In this document: positions 44,723-56,405 of the stretch, in pieces
How the letters are laid out: the number at the start of each line of letters is the position of its first letter
Position numbering within the stretch: the first letter of the stretch is position 1
DNA from: Hymenopus coronatus
Taxonomy: Eukaryota; Arthropoda; Insecta; Mantodea; Hymenopodidae
NCBI GenBank assembly: GCA_030762935.1
Contig: CM060899.1
Location: forward strand, 64,716,501 to 64,780,500
Direction: 5' to 3'
Length of the DNA: 64,000 nt
Position numbers and translations under genes: made by a program
The notes under the pieces: generated by a model
Database searches by the model: none
What the model saw: only the letters and a program-made list of their open reading frames with translations
What the model was told of the DNA's origin: nothing

Positions 44723-45099
44723 TAAAGTTCATATAACTTTCTCAACAGTGAGGTTATATTTCTCTTTCTAGATTTAAAAGTTACCTCTTTGCAGATGTAA
44801 CAAAAACTCTGATTAACACATGTATGGGGCATTGTTAGTGAGCAAACACACCATATACAGCCATTAAACAATAACAATTTGGGAAGTTCTTAATCACTTT
44901 TGTTAACAAAGTTTATAACGTCAAATATAGAACATTTTTTATTTCATTGATACGAGTCTGGTTATATGTTCTTCTAACAGGAAGATATTATTTCAGATTG
45001 GCTACCTGCAAATAAATGTTAGTATGCAATAATAAATAATTTAGCTTAAAATATATGCACATGATGATAGTAATTGGAATGATTCTATCTTCATTGTTA
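44723..45099. other. Spacer, nothing recognised
   Basis: No feature recognised. Confidence 0.35.
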
Positions 45100-45510
45100 G
45101 GAGTCTTCAATCCTTGGATTGGTTTGCAGCGACTCTCCACTCAGATCTTCTTTCTGCTTTCCGTTTGAGTTCTTCATATTTACTGCATTTCATATCTTCC
45201 ATCATTTGTTTTATATATTGTGATCTTGCTCTTCCTTTGCCACTTCTTCCTTCTATCATACCTTCTATTATAATATTCAGTGTGCGCTGATGTCTTAATA
45301 AATGGCCTATTAATTTTGTTCTTCTTTTAATTTGGTTCCAAATTCGTTTTTCTGCTTCTGCCCTTTTATATACTTCTTCATTTTTAATTTTGTCACTACA
45401 TTTAATTTTTAGCATTTTCCTATAGCACCATGTTTCAAATGCTTCTATTCTCTTTCTTTCTGCTTTTAAAATTGTCCAAGTTTCACATCCATATAACATA
45501 ATACTCCATA
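45100..45510 (-). mobile_element. Non-LTR retrotransposon, C-terminal end of reverse transcriptase
   Basis: The 130-codon reverse frame at 45499-45107 begins MLYGCETWTILKAERKRIEA, then FETWCYRKMLKI. It continues IGHLLRH, IIEGMIEGRSGKGRARSQYI and WRVAANQSKD. The YGCETW...FEMWCYRRML and GKRGRGR pattern is typical of the end of RTE-like and related arthropod reverse transcriptases. The catalytic part is missing upstream, as expected of a 5'-truncated LINE. The frame is still open, so it is relatively young. Clade assignment is uncertain. Confidence 0.8.
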
Positions 45511-46354
45511 CATATGTTTGTAATAAATTCTTCCTGGTTTCAGTTTTGCATGTTGTATTCTACTGGTTATTGTATTCTGCTGGTTATTTCTGTTTTGCTC
45601 CTTCCATCAGCTCTATCTTCGTATTTAGAATTATCAGACCAAACACATTACAAAAAATTGGAGCCCAATAGAGCAATTCTAACTTCATATTCAGAATCAG
45701 CAGACCAAAATATACAAGAATTAGTGAATATGTTTCATTTAACAAAATTGCTGTTTCTCAGTGTAATTGATTGTTGTGAGCTCTTAATTCATAGTGCAAG
45801 TATATTAGTTACTATATTTATAGCATAGCAAGTTAATTTTGTTCATTTGGATATCATTTCTTTAGATATTTTGTTTATCACCTGAATACAGATTACCAAT
45901 ATTTATGTTAATATTTACCAAGAGCTATTTATTGCTTCAAAACATGTTATAAATGAACATCTTTTTTTGTTTCTGATGCTTTGTTAATTCTACTATGACT
46001 ATCTCTCATCAACTTTGAAATGTGGACTCATTGATTTGCTACATGCTATGAACTCCAGTCAAAAACTGACTTGTCTGGCTTTTAGGTCTTACTTTTATAG
46101 CTGTCAATGTCAATAAAATTTCCAGAAACAAACATTCTATCCTGTCCATTGTGCCCAGATATCACATCCCAAGCCTTTGGTGTAGCGCTAACACTCTTCA
46201 TGTGTTAGTTAATTTTGAAGTATGAGTGACAATGCCTGGAACTATGAAAATAAATCAACTAGACAGGTGCAACAGTTACTGTTCAATTAAAGGAAAGCCA
46301 CTCACTCACATGCATTGATTACAGACCAGAAAAGCTGCTTCCTCCGGGCTAGTT
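45511..46354. other. Spacer, nothing recognised
   Basis: AT-rich. A short forward frame at 45514-45828 has no recognisable domain. Confidence 0.35.
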
Positions 46355-46530
46355 GTTTTTATAGGGTTTAGCACCTGCTTTTACTACATAGGCACAGCAG
46401 TCAATGACACTGATAACATATGGAATGAAAATGGAGCACTGGTGGACTGCAATGGCCGGGATAACTGAAGAACCCTGAAAAAAAACCTGTCCCTGTGCTA
46501 CTTTGTGCACCACAAATCCCACAAGCAGCC
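46355..46530 (-). mobile_element. SINE family 1, partial, reverse
   Basis: TTTTTATAGGGTTTAGCACC (3' end) to GCACCACAAATCCCACAAGC. The tRNA-like head is missing. Confidence 0.8.
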
Positions 46531-46559
46531 TCTGACTAGCTGTTCTGTCTAATACTATC

Positions 46560-47250
46560 ATGAGAGACTAGAAGATCCAAATTTTTGATGTGGTAGATGA
46601 CATTGTTAATTTCTCTTCACCATGAAGCTTAACCCTTACCATGATTGTTGAAGCTTGGTCCAGGTAGGGTGATATGGCCACTCCAAATCACCCTGCTGGA
46701 AACCTTTGCTTTTGTCCTGCCAGTCATACCAGGTGTTCATCTGAATGCTTGTTACCTGTCATAATGGGCCATCTCATGCATGTCATAAAGTCCCTTTCCT
46801 CATAGTCAATTGTTGGCTGTTGTGCCCCTGGAGGATTCCCAAACATGCAGCTCACTGCTAAAGACAAAACTAGCTGGTGTGGTAGGCCAGCAAGAAAAGT
46901 GGCAGCCTAACATTCTCTTTGGTGATTGGCTACAACCTTCCTCATAAGTTCATCTGGAGTCTTTTTGTAATGCTTAACCATATCATCACCATGGAGAGTT
47001 GTGCATGTTTTGGATACTCCAAGACGCTCCAGGTTTCCCTCATCAGGTTGCACTAAAAATTGGGCCCTGATAGCTGTGTACCTCATAGCAACAAAATAGT
47101 TCTTATACTAGGAAGTTCATAGTGGTATTGGTCTCATGGTTTGAAATGGTGTACCCCTCCAGCCATTTGGTGAAGTAATCCATTGTGACCTACATGTACG
47201 TGATGCCGCCATCTGAAACAGGGAATGGCTCAGCTATGTCATCAGCTATG
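46560..47250 (-). pseudogene. Ty3/gypsy-type integrase remnant
   Basis: Reverse-strand fragments in order: VTMDYFTKWLEGYTISNHE (about 47180), GPIFSATKPGASWSIQN-like residues around 47050, TYEEGCSQSPKRMLGCHFSC (about 46930) and a C-terminal RTKAKVSSRVIWSGHITLPG-like stretch (about 46710). The last fragment is where GDxVW...GPY is expected. The first is the usual DYFTKW motif of retroelement integrases. Every frame is interrupted. No LTRs were found nearby. Confidence 0.65.
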
Positions 47251-50222
47251 CATTTATTGGCTGTTCCCATGTTATATTGCTGCCTGCAACTCTGACTCCT
47301 CTTGGGCTTGCAAATTGGCTGCAATCAGATGATGCCAGCACCACCTCTCATTGTCTGCCCCTAGCCTTAACCAGTTAGATTCAGGGTCAGTGGGATGGCA
47401 AGCCATATAACAAAATACCCCGGGGATGACCACTTGGGCTCCATGGTGGGTGGGGAGTACTGGGGGATGAATAATGATAGTTTTTATGGCCAAAAATAAA
47501 TCAAAAACTCATTTAGTGATTGGAAAAGAAGTCCTGTTGAGTGGTCATTGCTAGTTACTGATTTTCAGAACATTGGAAGTTAGAAAGAACATTTTCATCA
47601 GTTAGTCCATTTGTGATTCAAAAGGGCCTAGATATGATAGCTGGTCCGGTGAAGCCATGCACTTAATTTCTTAATGGCATGCTCCTGATTGAAGCACTAT
47701 CTGCACTTTAGGCAGCTAAACTATTGAGAACTAGTATGATGGGCACCTATCCAGTTTAGGTCAAGATACAAAAGACTTTGAACTCCTGGCGTGGCATTAT
47801 CACCACCCGTGCCTTGGATGGTTTGTCCAATGAGGAGATTCATGGTAATCTTGCGGAACAAGGTGTTACTACTGTGTACAAGTCTCAGTGGTGAGTCAAT
47901 GGTGAATTCAAGTCTGCCCATATCCTGTTCCTTATTTTCGATCGGGTAGATTTACCTCAAGAGATTAACGCAGGGTAGGTAGCCATTGAGGCTAGGCCAT
48001 ATATCCCGAACCCTGTCAGGTGCTACAAGCTTTGCAACCTGTGACTTTTAAAGTGGTCAGTCTACATGTATCAACTGTGGAGACATCATGGAAGATGGAG
48101 GTTGTACATCAACTCCATCTTGCATCAACTGCATGTGAACATGCGTCTGGTTCCCGGGACTGCCCCAATTTTGCTGAGGAGAGAGCCATTCAGAAGATGT
48201 GGGTGAAAGAGGTGTCCTCGGAAGCCTGGAAGCTCCTGCATATCTGCCAACTCTCAGACCCACGGTCCGGTTCTTTTGGATCAGTTGCAGCTAAACCGGC
48301 ACCAAGGCGGGAAATCGCCATACAGACCTCCGATACCAACGGGGCCACAATTGCAGTAAAGATTATCATTGCCAGACCACTCCTAAAGACCTCAACAACT
48401 ACGTGTACATTGGCATCAACTGCCAAATCCTTAAATATAAAGCATAGTCCAGCACAATTGTCACCGTCAAACTCTGACACCAAGACCGGCAAAACCGTAG
48501 CACATTCTGCACCTGATAAAACATTTCAAGACTATGTTACAACCGACTTTCTTAAAGAACGCGTCATGTGTGCACTCAAAACATCCATGGATAGTAAAAG
48601 TCCACGTCAACCTCCACGCAGATTCTCTTTTGAGGAAACTTCTAGGAGGAGTTCCGATTGCCTACGACTATCTGCCCAGATTAGTACTTCAGGCTCTCGA
48701 ATCAAAGTTTTCTATTGGAAAGGGGTCCTCCCTGGTGGAAGAGATGAAGCACGAGGATCCTGTTCCCGCTGCCAGAAGGATACTGTGCAAGCGGTAGGAT
48801 CATGTTCCTGAAAAGAGTGTTAGTCTGACAGTGAAGAACAAATAAAACCGACTAGTATAGCCCAATTTGCAAAAACGTCTTTCAATTTAGAACTTATCCC
48901 ACATTATAAACGATCGCTATCCTACAGTGGAACATACATGGAGTTAGACCATATCAACCAGAGCTTGAACTGCTGCTCAACCAGAATCAACCTTTGGTTG
49001 TCTGCTTACAGGAGACGAAAATCGGCCCACAAGATAGGGTTACCTTTAGGAACTCTCTTCTCTGTCATGTGCATGAGGAGCATTATGCTCATTAGAAATA
49101 ATATTTTTCCTTACTCCGTATCCTTTTAATCTGACATCCAGTCTGTTGCTGTAAGGATTAAGTTGCCATCTACCAGATTCACCATTTGGAGTATATATCT
49201 GCCTGCCGACCTCTTGTTCACTGATTTGGAAGACTTAGCTTTTCAGTTATCATCACCTAACCTGTTGGTAGGACATGTGAACGCCCACCAACCCCTCGGG
49301 CTTGTGTGATAGGTAAGTTAATTGCAGATTTCTTGGACAATAATAACTTAGCTCTCCTGAACACAGAGAGCCTACACTAGTATCTGTCACCTTTCATAGC
49401 TTTTCTCACATCTATATAGCGTTTTGTTCTTCACAGTTGGCAGTTTGCTTACGGTGAAATATCATCTCTGACGTCTAATGACCACTTTCTGTGTCTTATT
49501 AGTCATTTAACACATGATTATGTTCCACCTGTTTACCTAGAAGGCGCCTAAATCAAGCCAACTGGGCACTTTGCTCCCTCTTGGCTGTTTTAACTATGAT
49601 GAGCGCGAGTCTGTGAATATTTTAGTCCAAAAATTCGCAGACAATTCTTTCTGCTGAGCAATCTAATCTGTGTTCGAATGGCCAACTCCAAATATTTCCA
49701 GTGCCTTGGACCAATGAATGCCAAAATTCCATTCGTGCTTCCATTCAGGTGGAATCTCGAGGGTTTTCTTTTCATTCCGGAAACCTTAAAGACTATAATC
49801 GCCTTTTCACTATGGCGGAGTTATACCATACCATTTCTTCATTGCAAAACTCTGCGTCATGTCCAGATGTTGCAAAATCTCTCTCTAAGGCATTCTTGTT
49901 GGAGGGCTACAATCGTGTTTGTGCTAACGACACTTCCTCCAGCTACCATCCTGTTTCCCTCACTAGTTGCGTTTGGAAGGTAATGGAACGCATGATCAAT
50001 GGACGCATAGTTGGTGTGTTCGCTGGAATCCCAACAGCTGGCCACCTTGTATCATTATCGACGCAGATCATGAATGGCTTTGTTGAGAACTGTCAAAAAT
50101 GTGGGTTATTTTTTGACATCGAAAAGCCTTATGATACGTGTTGGTGAGCACGGTTGCTATGTGCCCTATACAACTGGAATATACGTGGATGCCTACCATT
50201 GTCCATTCAGGAGTTTATGAAA

Positions 50223-50223
<1 letters not shown>

Positions 50224-50266
<43 letters not shown>
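50224..50266. repeat. (GA)n microsatellite inside the LINE RT region
   Basis: About 21 uninterrupted GA units. It replaces sequence expected between QEFMK and VFRVRVGSVF in the reverse transcriptase. Confidence 0.95.
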
Positions 50267-50267
<1 letters not shown>

Positions 50268-50726
50268 TTTTCCGAGTAAGAGTTGGTTCAGTTTTTACGA
50301 ACCTTTTTATTTTTATTTTTAAGAATGGTGTGCCAAGGGATCGGTTCTGAGCGTGACGCTGGTTGACATAGGGATTATATTTCAATAATAATAATAATAA
50401 TATCCGACTATGATAATTATATTTCCTAATATGTTCCTCCAGGTGTCTCATCCTGCTTATTCGTAGATGACTTTTCCATCTTTTGTACGTCTCAGCAAAC
50501 GTCTTTTTTAGAACGTCGTCTCCAGCAGTGTTTAGACAGCTCGAAAAACGACTTTCGGTTTTCAAACGAGAATTCGTTTGCGTTAACTTTTGGCGGCGTA
50601 GGAGGCGAGTGCAGCCATCTCTTCGACTTGAACTGGATTTACCTTCATTTACAGATGAGGCGAGATTCCTTGGGAAGATCTTCGATCGGAAACTTTCTTG
50701 GTCACCATATATAGTACAGCTGAAAG

Positions 50727-50952
50727 CGGGTCGCGCCGAGGCCGAGTGGTTAGACCACTCGCCTCTCACCTAGATGGCTCGGGTTCGATTCCAAGTGACC
50801 GCATGTGAGATTTGTGCTGGACAAAGCGGTGCAGGGCGGGTTTTCTCTGGGTTCTCCTGTTTCCCCAGCCATTCTATCTTCATTTCACGTATCACCAGTG
50901 TCGTCGCCTGCTGTACCATGGTAGTAACAGCGGGCGTTAAACACTTAAAAAT
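50727..50952 (+). mobile_element. SINE family 1, full length, inside the LINE
   Basis: CGGGTCGCGCCGAGGCCGAG to GCGTTAAACACTTAAAAAT. The target duplication GCTGAAAG is at 50719-50726 and 50953-50960. The A box (GGCCGAGTGGTTAGACCACT) and B box (GGTTCGATTCC) are well preserved, so this is one of the better copies for defining the family. Confidence 0.92.
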
Positions 50953-51235
50953 GCTGAAAGTGTGATGTGACCCTTCTCTAAATACTTTACGGATACTAAA
51001 TGGTAAACCTTGGGGAGCGGATCGGACTGTGTAGCTTCATCTTTATCGTGCCTTGATTTGATCTAATTTAGATTATGGAAGCATTGTTTATTCTTCAGCA
51101 TTATCCATTTATTCCATCAATGCTGAGAAGATTAAACACAGTCCTTTATCAGGAGATACGTGTGGCTGTTGGAGATTTTCTAACTAACCCAGTATTTAGC
51201 TTCTGCGTTGTCGGTGAGGTGTCCTGCTAGCCATT

Positions 51236-51512
51236 TATGCCTGCTCATCCAACGTATCACACTTTTTTCTCACCTGAGATGGACGAATAATATTGAAACC
51301 TCTCACTTGGTCCAAGGCTGACAGGATTTTGTTTAGGTTTTGTTTTGTTTCTGGAAATTCATACAAGGCACCCTGACAAACCTGCAGCACAGTGCTTTCT
51401 GGCAGCGGTCTGTGGATTCCGGACATCACAGCACTGGAGGTGCCGCAGCGACCTGTGGGGTGAGCTGTAGAAGTCACGGTGGCTGTGGCATTCCGCATGT
51501 TGGCGACAGTGG

Positions 51513-51564
<52 letters not shown>

Positions 51565-51929
51565 AAGCGAGCTTGCAGATGGTACAAGTCCAGTGATTGG
51601 TTGCGAAGGTGGTGGTCTGGCGTCCGCAGCTGCCGAAGCGTCTATGTTGACCTGTGCAACAAGCTGAAGCGGGGGAGTGGCTGCGTCGGTAGAGAGCGTG
51701 ATGGCTGCGATAATTTCAGGTGGACCTGGAGGCGAGGCACGTTGGAGAGTCTGAGGAGTGTGGTGGTCGAGGCGGTTACCCGGCGGCGAGCCTGCGACTG
51801 CCGGGCTTGTAGTTTACTCACAGTTATAGAGAGAATAGATGCGGTAGTGAAGCATATTTTTACCAAGCTGGCACTTTGAGAACTACACGTTTGAGATGTG
51901 TATGCCTTGTGTGAGTTAAACGTGCTCCC
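51236..51929. other. GC-richer block with (GA)n tract
   Basis: Clearly richer in G and C than its neighbours. It has a (GA)n run of about 26 units at 51512-51563. Frames on both strands are open only because of base composition and the repeat. I do not recognise a protein. Confidence 0.5.
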
Positions 51930-52600
51930 AAAAATAATATTTTATGGTGTTAAATGTTTAATGAAGCAGTAAATTTAAAGTGTAAGTTATAAACCAGTTT
52001 AATGGTTAATACGTTTGTGGTGTTTGGTTGTAGTTCTCGAGTAGCATAGGTTATTTCATTTGTTTAATTGATTTTTGACTGGTATACTTAGTGAAATGTG
52101 TTATACATTATCCACAAAGGGTTCTGTATTGTTTGTTAGATTTTAGATTCCAACTCGAAAAGACTGTTGAGAAGCAGGCAAAATTCACAACCTACTACGG
52201 TTTATAAGAAACCTCTTTGCTAGGTCGGCCATTTAGTGCCTATGCAGTTGAAATAATGGCTATAAGCATGAGAGGGCAAACAATAAAGTTTTGTCCAAAT
52301 TTGATATTTTGCCCTCCTTCAGTTTTAGACCAAGAAATTTGAACAAAATTAAGTTTTGACCTTGCTGCAATCTTTCTGCAATAATACTAATTTATCTGTA
52401 AGCTTCTGACAGGCCGAAAATTCTGATTGTATTAAATATTCCTTCTACTGGAGGTCTCTTCCTTTCCATTGTCCTTTGTTTTTTACTTCTAAAATTTGGA
52501 AAAGCAATTAACTTGACAGATGTGTATGGTGTAAATGGTAGAGTGTAGTGCAACAAGATGGCGTCTGGACACAAAACGTGCCTCAGCAAAATGCCTTATA
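51930..52600 (+). repeat. Dispersed repeat, copy 2 (partner 20500-21250)
   Basis: ATGGTGTTAAATGTTTAATG, TTTTAGACCAAGAAATT, GCTTCTGACAGGCC, ATTAAATATTCCTTCTA and ACACAAAACGTGCCTCAGCA match the first copy. Order within the block is the same. Confidence 0.75.
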
Positions 52601-52818
52601 GTTGGCTTGAGGCCGCTTCTACAGGAACGTGTCAACGGTGACGGGCTTCTGCTTCCTTCTTCCCTTGATGTGGAGGCTGCGAGTTTCTCGAAGCCACTGC
52701 ACCCATCCAAACATTCTTTTCTGAATTGTAAATCTAAAGATCTAATCTTGGACGTGCAAAAACGAAATGTGGCTCGCCGAAAAGAACCTACTCGCTCACA
52801 TCTAGACGCGCTGCGGAG

Positions 52819-52975
52819 TTGATGTGCCAACATTATCGTCACGATGTTCTGTTACCCACAATGGATCTATTGGCCCTAGTAATGCTAATGTATGAAGAAG
52901 TTGAGAAAGAAGAACGTAGACAGAATAGAAGATTTTATGTGCATGATATAAATTATCCGGGAATTTATGATGGTG
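52819..52975 (+). pseudogene. Possible PIF/Harbinger transposase N-terminal fragment
   Basis: The frame gives MDLLALVMLMYEEVEKEERR, then QNRRFYVHDINYPGIYDGGG. This resembles the start of Harbinger-type nuclease proteins (acidic-basic helix, then RRxWVHxxN). The remainder is not recognisable and the frame ends at 53034. Tentative. Confidence 0.35.
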
Positions 52976-53034
52976 GGGGTTTCCGAAATTCAGAATTAGA
53001 AAAGGTTTGGGAAAACAATGTTCTTAATAGATAG

Positions 53035-53150
53035 GTAAAGTCAGACTGAAAAATTCAAAGCCATAGCCGGGATTTGAACGATGGATCTCCCGGTCTCTAG
53101 CCGGTTGCTCTTCCACTTAGCTACCATGGCAACATACTACCCAGGCTGGC
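53035..53150 (-). mobile_element. SINE family 4 head, single reverse copy
   Basis: The complement reads GGTAGCTAAGTGGAAGAGCA, then GAGACCGGGAGATCCATCGT and TCAAATCCCGGCTATGGC. It is a relative of the inverted pair at 5695-5885. Confidence 0.75.
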
Positions 53151-53151
<1 letters not shown>

Positions 53152-53246
<95 letters not shown>

Positions 53247-53311
53247 CATCATCATCATCATCATCATCGTCGTCGTCGTCGTCATCATCTTCATCATCAT
53301 CATCATCATCA

Positions 53312-53373
<62 letters not shown>
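53152..53373. repeat. Compound (ATT)n(ATC)n(GTC)n(ATC)n(ATT)n microsatellite
   Basis: About 220 bp of trinucleotide repeat with a symmetrical order: ATT, ATC, then GTC, then ATC, then ATT. The Leu/Ser and Ile/Met frames over it are artefacts. Confidence 0.97.
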
Positions 53374-53374
<1 letters not shown>

Positions 53375-53599
53375 GACTCGTTTCGCTTGAGGACATCTTT
53401 AAAGTTACTGATGTTCGATTGTTTGCCGGTTTGAAACTAATAACGGCTAAAAACACAGTTTCAGATTTAAAAATCAATGCAATACCTAGAATTTGAAGTG
53501 GTGCAAGATTATGTATCTTACATACAGCCCACGGCATGTGTTAAAAGAACTAATAATTTCTAATTATCATTCATGTTGCCATATTGTAGCATGGTATAT

Positions 53600-54070
53600 T
53601 GCCAGCCATTCATGGCAGGCTAGATTCGTATTCATTGCTTTGTTTACCTGTGGTTTTCTTGAAACTTTCGCAGCATCTTGTCTTGTATTTACAGTCGGCT
53701 ACTACTGAATTATTATAATTTCATATTTCGACTGATTACGCAACTGCGAAATATTTATTATCCTTACAAGCTTGTTAGAATGCAAAATTATTGGTATACT
53801 ACTACGTTGTACAAAGTACAAGCACAGACGCTGAGACTTCTTACAATAGGTTAAAGCATGGTAATGTATAACGTTTACTTTTGTGCAAAATTATAGAATG
53901 TGCTGCTACACGTATTCCACGCAGCCGCCCTATTTAGAGTGTTTTATGCAGTAAAACTAACGGCCCAAATCAGCAAGACACGCCATATCGTTAACAACCT
54001 AAATGTGGATTGAAAGTCTCTAGTTTGTCACGGATTTTATTACGTATTCCTTATGATGCTCATTTATAGT
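53600..54070 (+). repeat. Second copy of the 18430-18800 / 20030 repeat
   Basis: TATTCATTGCTTTGTTTACC, then CTGTGGTTTTC, ATGGTAATGTATAACGTTTA, CTTTTGTGCAAAA and AGACACGCC match 18450-18805. TTCCTTATGATGCTCATTTA, then TAGTAGGGGTTGAATACTC, matches about 20035-20065. The intervening inverted-arm sequence of the first copy is missing here. Confidence 0.75.
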
Positions 54071-55639
54071 AGGGGTTGAATACTCACAGTTTTAGTACAA
54101 CTAGCACAACAGATCCGGACATGTGAAGATCTTGATGAGAGCTAGGAAGGGAGTTAGTTTTATATCTGTTGTTGCCAGATAAGTGGTTCACCAGTTGGCT
54201 GGATGCTGGAGGAGTGCGTTTCACAGTCAAACAAACAAACTCTACAATTGGCCTAACATAAAAACAACATTAATTGTCTGCCTCTTATTTTTCCACTCCT
54301 GACAGTCCTTTGTCTTCACTCACTGCACAAGAATATTGAATAAAGAAGAGTGCATAATGTGACTTAAGTTTTTGAATCAGTTTCTTGCATTACAAAAAGT
54401 CACTGTCATTGCTATTGCTACTTTTTGCACCATTATCCTAGATGAGAATTCCTTCTAATTTATTTTCTACAGTTTCATCTTTTTCAAAATTTGATCATAT
54501 GACAATATTGATAAAGAAGAGTGTATAATGTGCATAAGTTTATGAATCAGTTAACTCCATTATAAAACTTTGTGACTGTTTGTCTTTGTTTACAGAACAT
54601 CACATGCTATCTGTCACACACTTCACCACAATGTTTGTACACACGTTTGGCCCTGGCATGTGGTATTCTTTTCTATTTTTTATTTCTTAATTTTTTATGT
54701 TCTTTAACCTGGTTGATCATATCAGAAGATGAATGAAATTAGTGAAATTATCTTGGGGTCCATGGAGCATACAGTTACTCAACATTTGTCTTCTCAGCTT
54801 AAGGGAAAACCCTGAAAAAAAGGCTTATCCGGGTAATTTACCCTAAGTGAGATGTGAACTTGCAATCTCTTGAATGTGGTATTCTGTTTTGTGGCACAAC
54901 ATATGGAGGAAACCTGAATAGCAAATCTCACATGCAATAGAATAAACAATGTAATAATGTCTGTTGATTTCCAAAAATCAGGCTTTTGGAGAACATATAC
55001 TTTCTTCCTTCATCTCCACCTCTTGTTTCATAAAGTCAAGGACATTTGCAATTATTTCTCTGCTGTGACTATATAATACCTTACTACTTCATTTTGAAAA
55101 TAGGACTCATGGTGATTAACGTCACTTTTATAAAATATACACCATTTACATTTTTGAAAATACAGACAGATGTCAAATATTTTCAATCCAGACTGTATAA
55201 TGTTTTGCTCACTGTGACTGTGAGTAAGCAGACACAAAGGGGTTGCAAAGGTATCATATCGCAAACTCCAAGTAAGCTAGCCTCAGCAGCTAGGTTGGTG
55301 GTTAGAGTCACGATTTCAGAAGTTTTGCACCCACTGTAACATCTACAAAGCATATTTTAAATCTTGGCTCCTTCTACATTACATGCATCCCACCTGAAGC
55401 ATCATGGGATTATTGCTGTAGGTGTCCAAGAGCAAGTGAAACAGTGGAAGGCATGCTGTGCAGTAAAGATGGGTTACTGTTGCCAAATTAGGTCCCTAAT
55501 CTGCGTAGCATAACCGAGGGTTGAGGGCCCTAACCTCCAAAGCATTGTGGAGAGATTGGGGATCCTAAGCTACATATTATAGCAAAGGAATATTAGTTAT
55601 AAATAGAGGATATGACTGAAGAGGGATGGGGAAGCATAG
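54071..55639. other. Spacer with faint repeat similarity
   Basis: No coding signal recognised. About 55350-55480 (CATCCCACCTGAAGCATCAT, then GGGATTATTGCTGT) resembles 20140-20180 (CATCCCATCCGAGGTATCAT, then GGGATAGCTTTTGCTGT), so the second repeat copy may extend this far. Confidence 0.45.
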
Positions 55640-56050
55640 GCAAGAGATCTGTGAGGCCTAACCACCAATGATCAGGGCATAGCGGAGGGCTCTGTGATTG
55701 ACAGATGATAGACCAAGCATGAAGACCCGTGACCGTGGAAAGGGATATCCTGGTTGGTTGAACCTTGTCACCACCCCAGTGGGGTGACCCTTAATTGAGC
55801 AGGGTGCTAATAACTGTACAATTGTGCATACTTTATACCAATCATTATTATCGAGGCTCCATTGTGGGTGGGGAGCATTCCAGGATGCAACATTCATAGT
55901 TTCATGACAGCTAACAAAATCTGTTAAATATGGTAATGATGTAGTCAAAGTCTTGTGGTCCCCATCACTGTTTGTTATAGAACAGAGGAAGGAAGTTCTT
56001 GACAATGAGCTCGTTTGTAATTCAAAAGGGTCTTGATAAAATTGCTCATA
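55640..56050 (+). mobile_element. 5' fragment of the Jockey-like LINE
   Basis: Aligns with the start of the 47400 element: CTCCATTGTGGGTGGGGAGC against CTCCATGGTGGGTGGGGAGT, and TTTGTAATTCAAAAGGGTCT (FVIQKGLDKIA) against TTTGTGATTCAAAAGGGCCT. It stops at about 56050. A 5' end without a 3' end is unusual for a LINE and implies deletion. It lies just upstream of the gene C flank. Confidence 0.65.
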
Positions 56051-56099
56051 CAGTAGAATCCTGCATTAGAGCTTCTAATACCACACTCAAGACAAAGTC

Positions 56100-56405
56100 A
56101 TATCAGCATCCAAGGCTGCAAAAATAGGAATATGGCTGGGCAATAGCAGATGCAGCTCAAATATATCCAGTAAGCTCGTCTCAAGATCAAAAAGCTATAC
56201 TGTATATGTGCTACAGTTATGTCAAATGAGCCAGTGACTGACGGGGGAGTGGAGGTAGGGTAGTAACAGACACAGTACACATACTTACAGTACCCATGTC
56301 TAATGACCATACAATTAATCCACATTTACCTGTTATTGTTGTAATAATTTGGATATTTTCTTTCTCTGCAGGTTTAGCACCATCTGATGCAGCAACAATT
56401 GTCAA
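56100..56405 (+). promoter_or_regulatory. 5' flank, splice acceptor and leader of gene C
   Basis: Homologous to the split gene B flank (21655-21900 and 26815-26923). TTTCTCTGCAG|GTTTAGC gives an acceptor at 56371/56372. A leader of 34 bases follows, with an in-frame TGA before the ATG at 56406. The flank is the uninterrupted form, so it is the better template for promoter comparison. Confidence 0.7.

Larger units (their letters stand above)
47400..51235 (+). mobile_element. Jockey-like LINE, nearly full length but decayed
   Basis: ORF1 remnant: PFVIQKGLDMIAGPVKPCT (about 47610), then TLNSWRGIITTRALDGLSNE (about 47775), PYIPNPVRCYK before zinc knuckles (about 48010), and HASGSRDCPNFAEERAIQKM in the open frame at 48020-48811. 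ORF2: an endonuclease start near 48930 (IHGVRPYQPELELLLNQNQP, then LVVCLQETKIGPQD). Reverse transcriptase follows around 49930-50700, with SYHPVSLTSCVWKVMERMIN, FFDIEKPYDT and the catalytic-box relic LFVDDFSIF near 50460. C-terminal sequence near 51015-51110 gives GADRTVLLHLYRALI and LDYGSIVYSSAL. A GA microsatellite and a SINE lie inside. Stops and frameshifts make it inactive. Confidence 0.85.

Noticed and set aside
51479..51667. Glu-Arg repeat proteins over the GA tracts (also 50215-50350)
   Set aside because: Translation of (GA)n. No conserved flanking domain.
53081..53537. Poly-Leu/Ser and poly-Ile/Met proteins
   Set aside because: Translation of a trinucleotide microsatellite.
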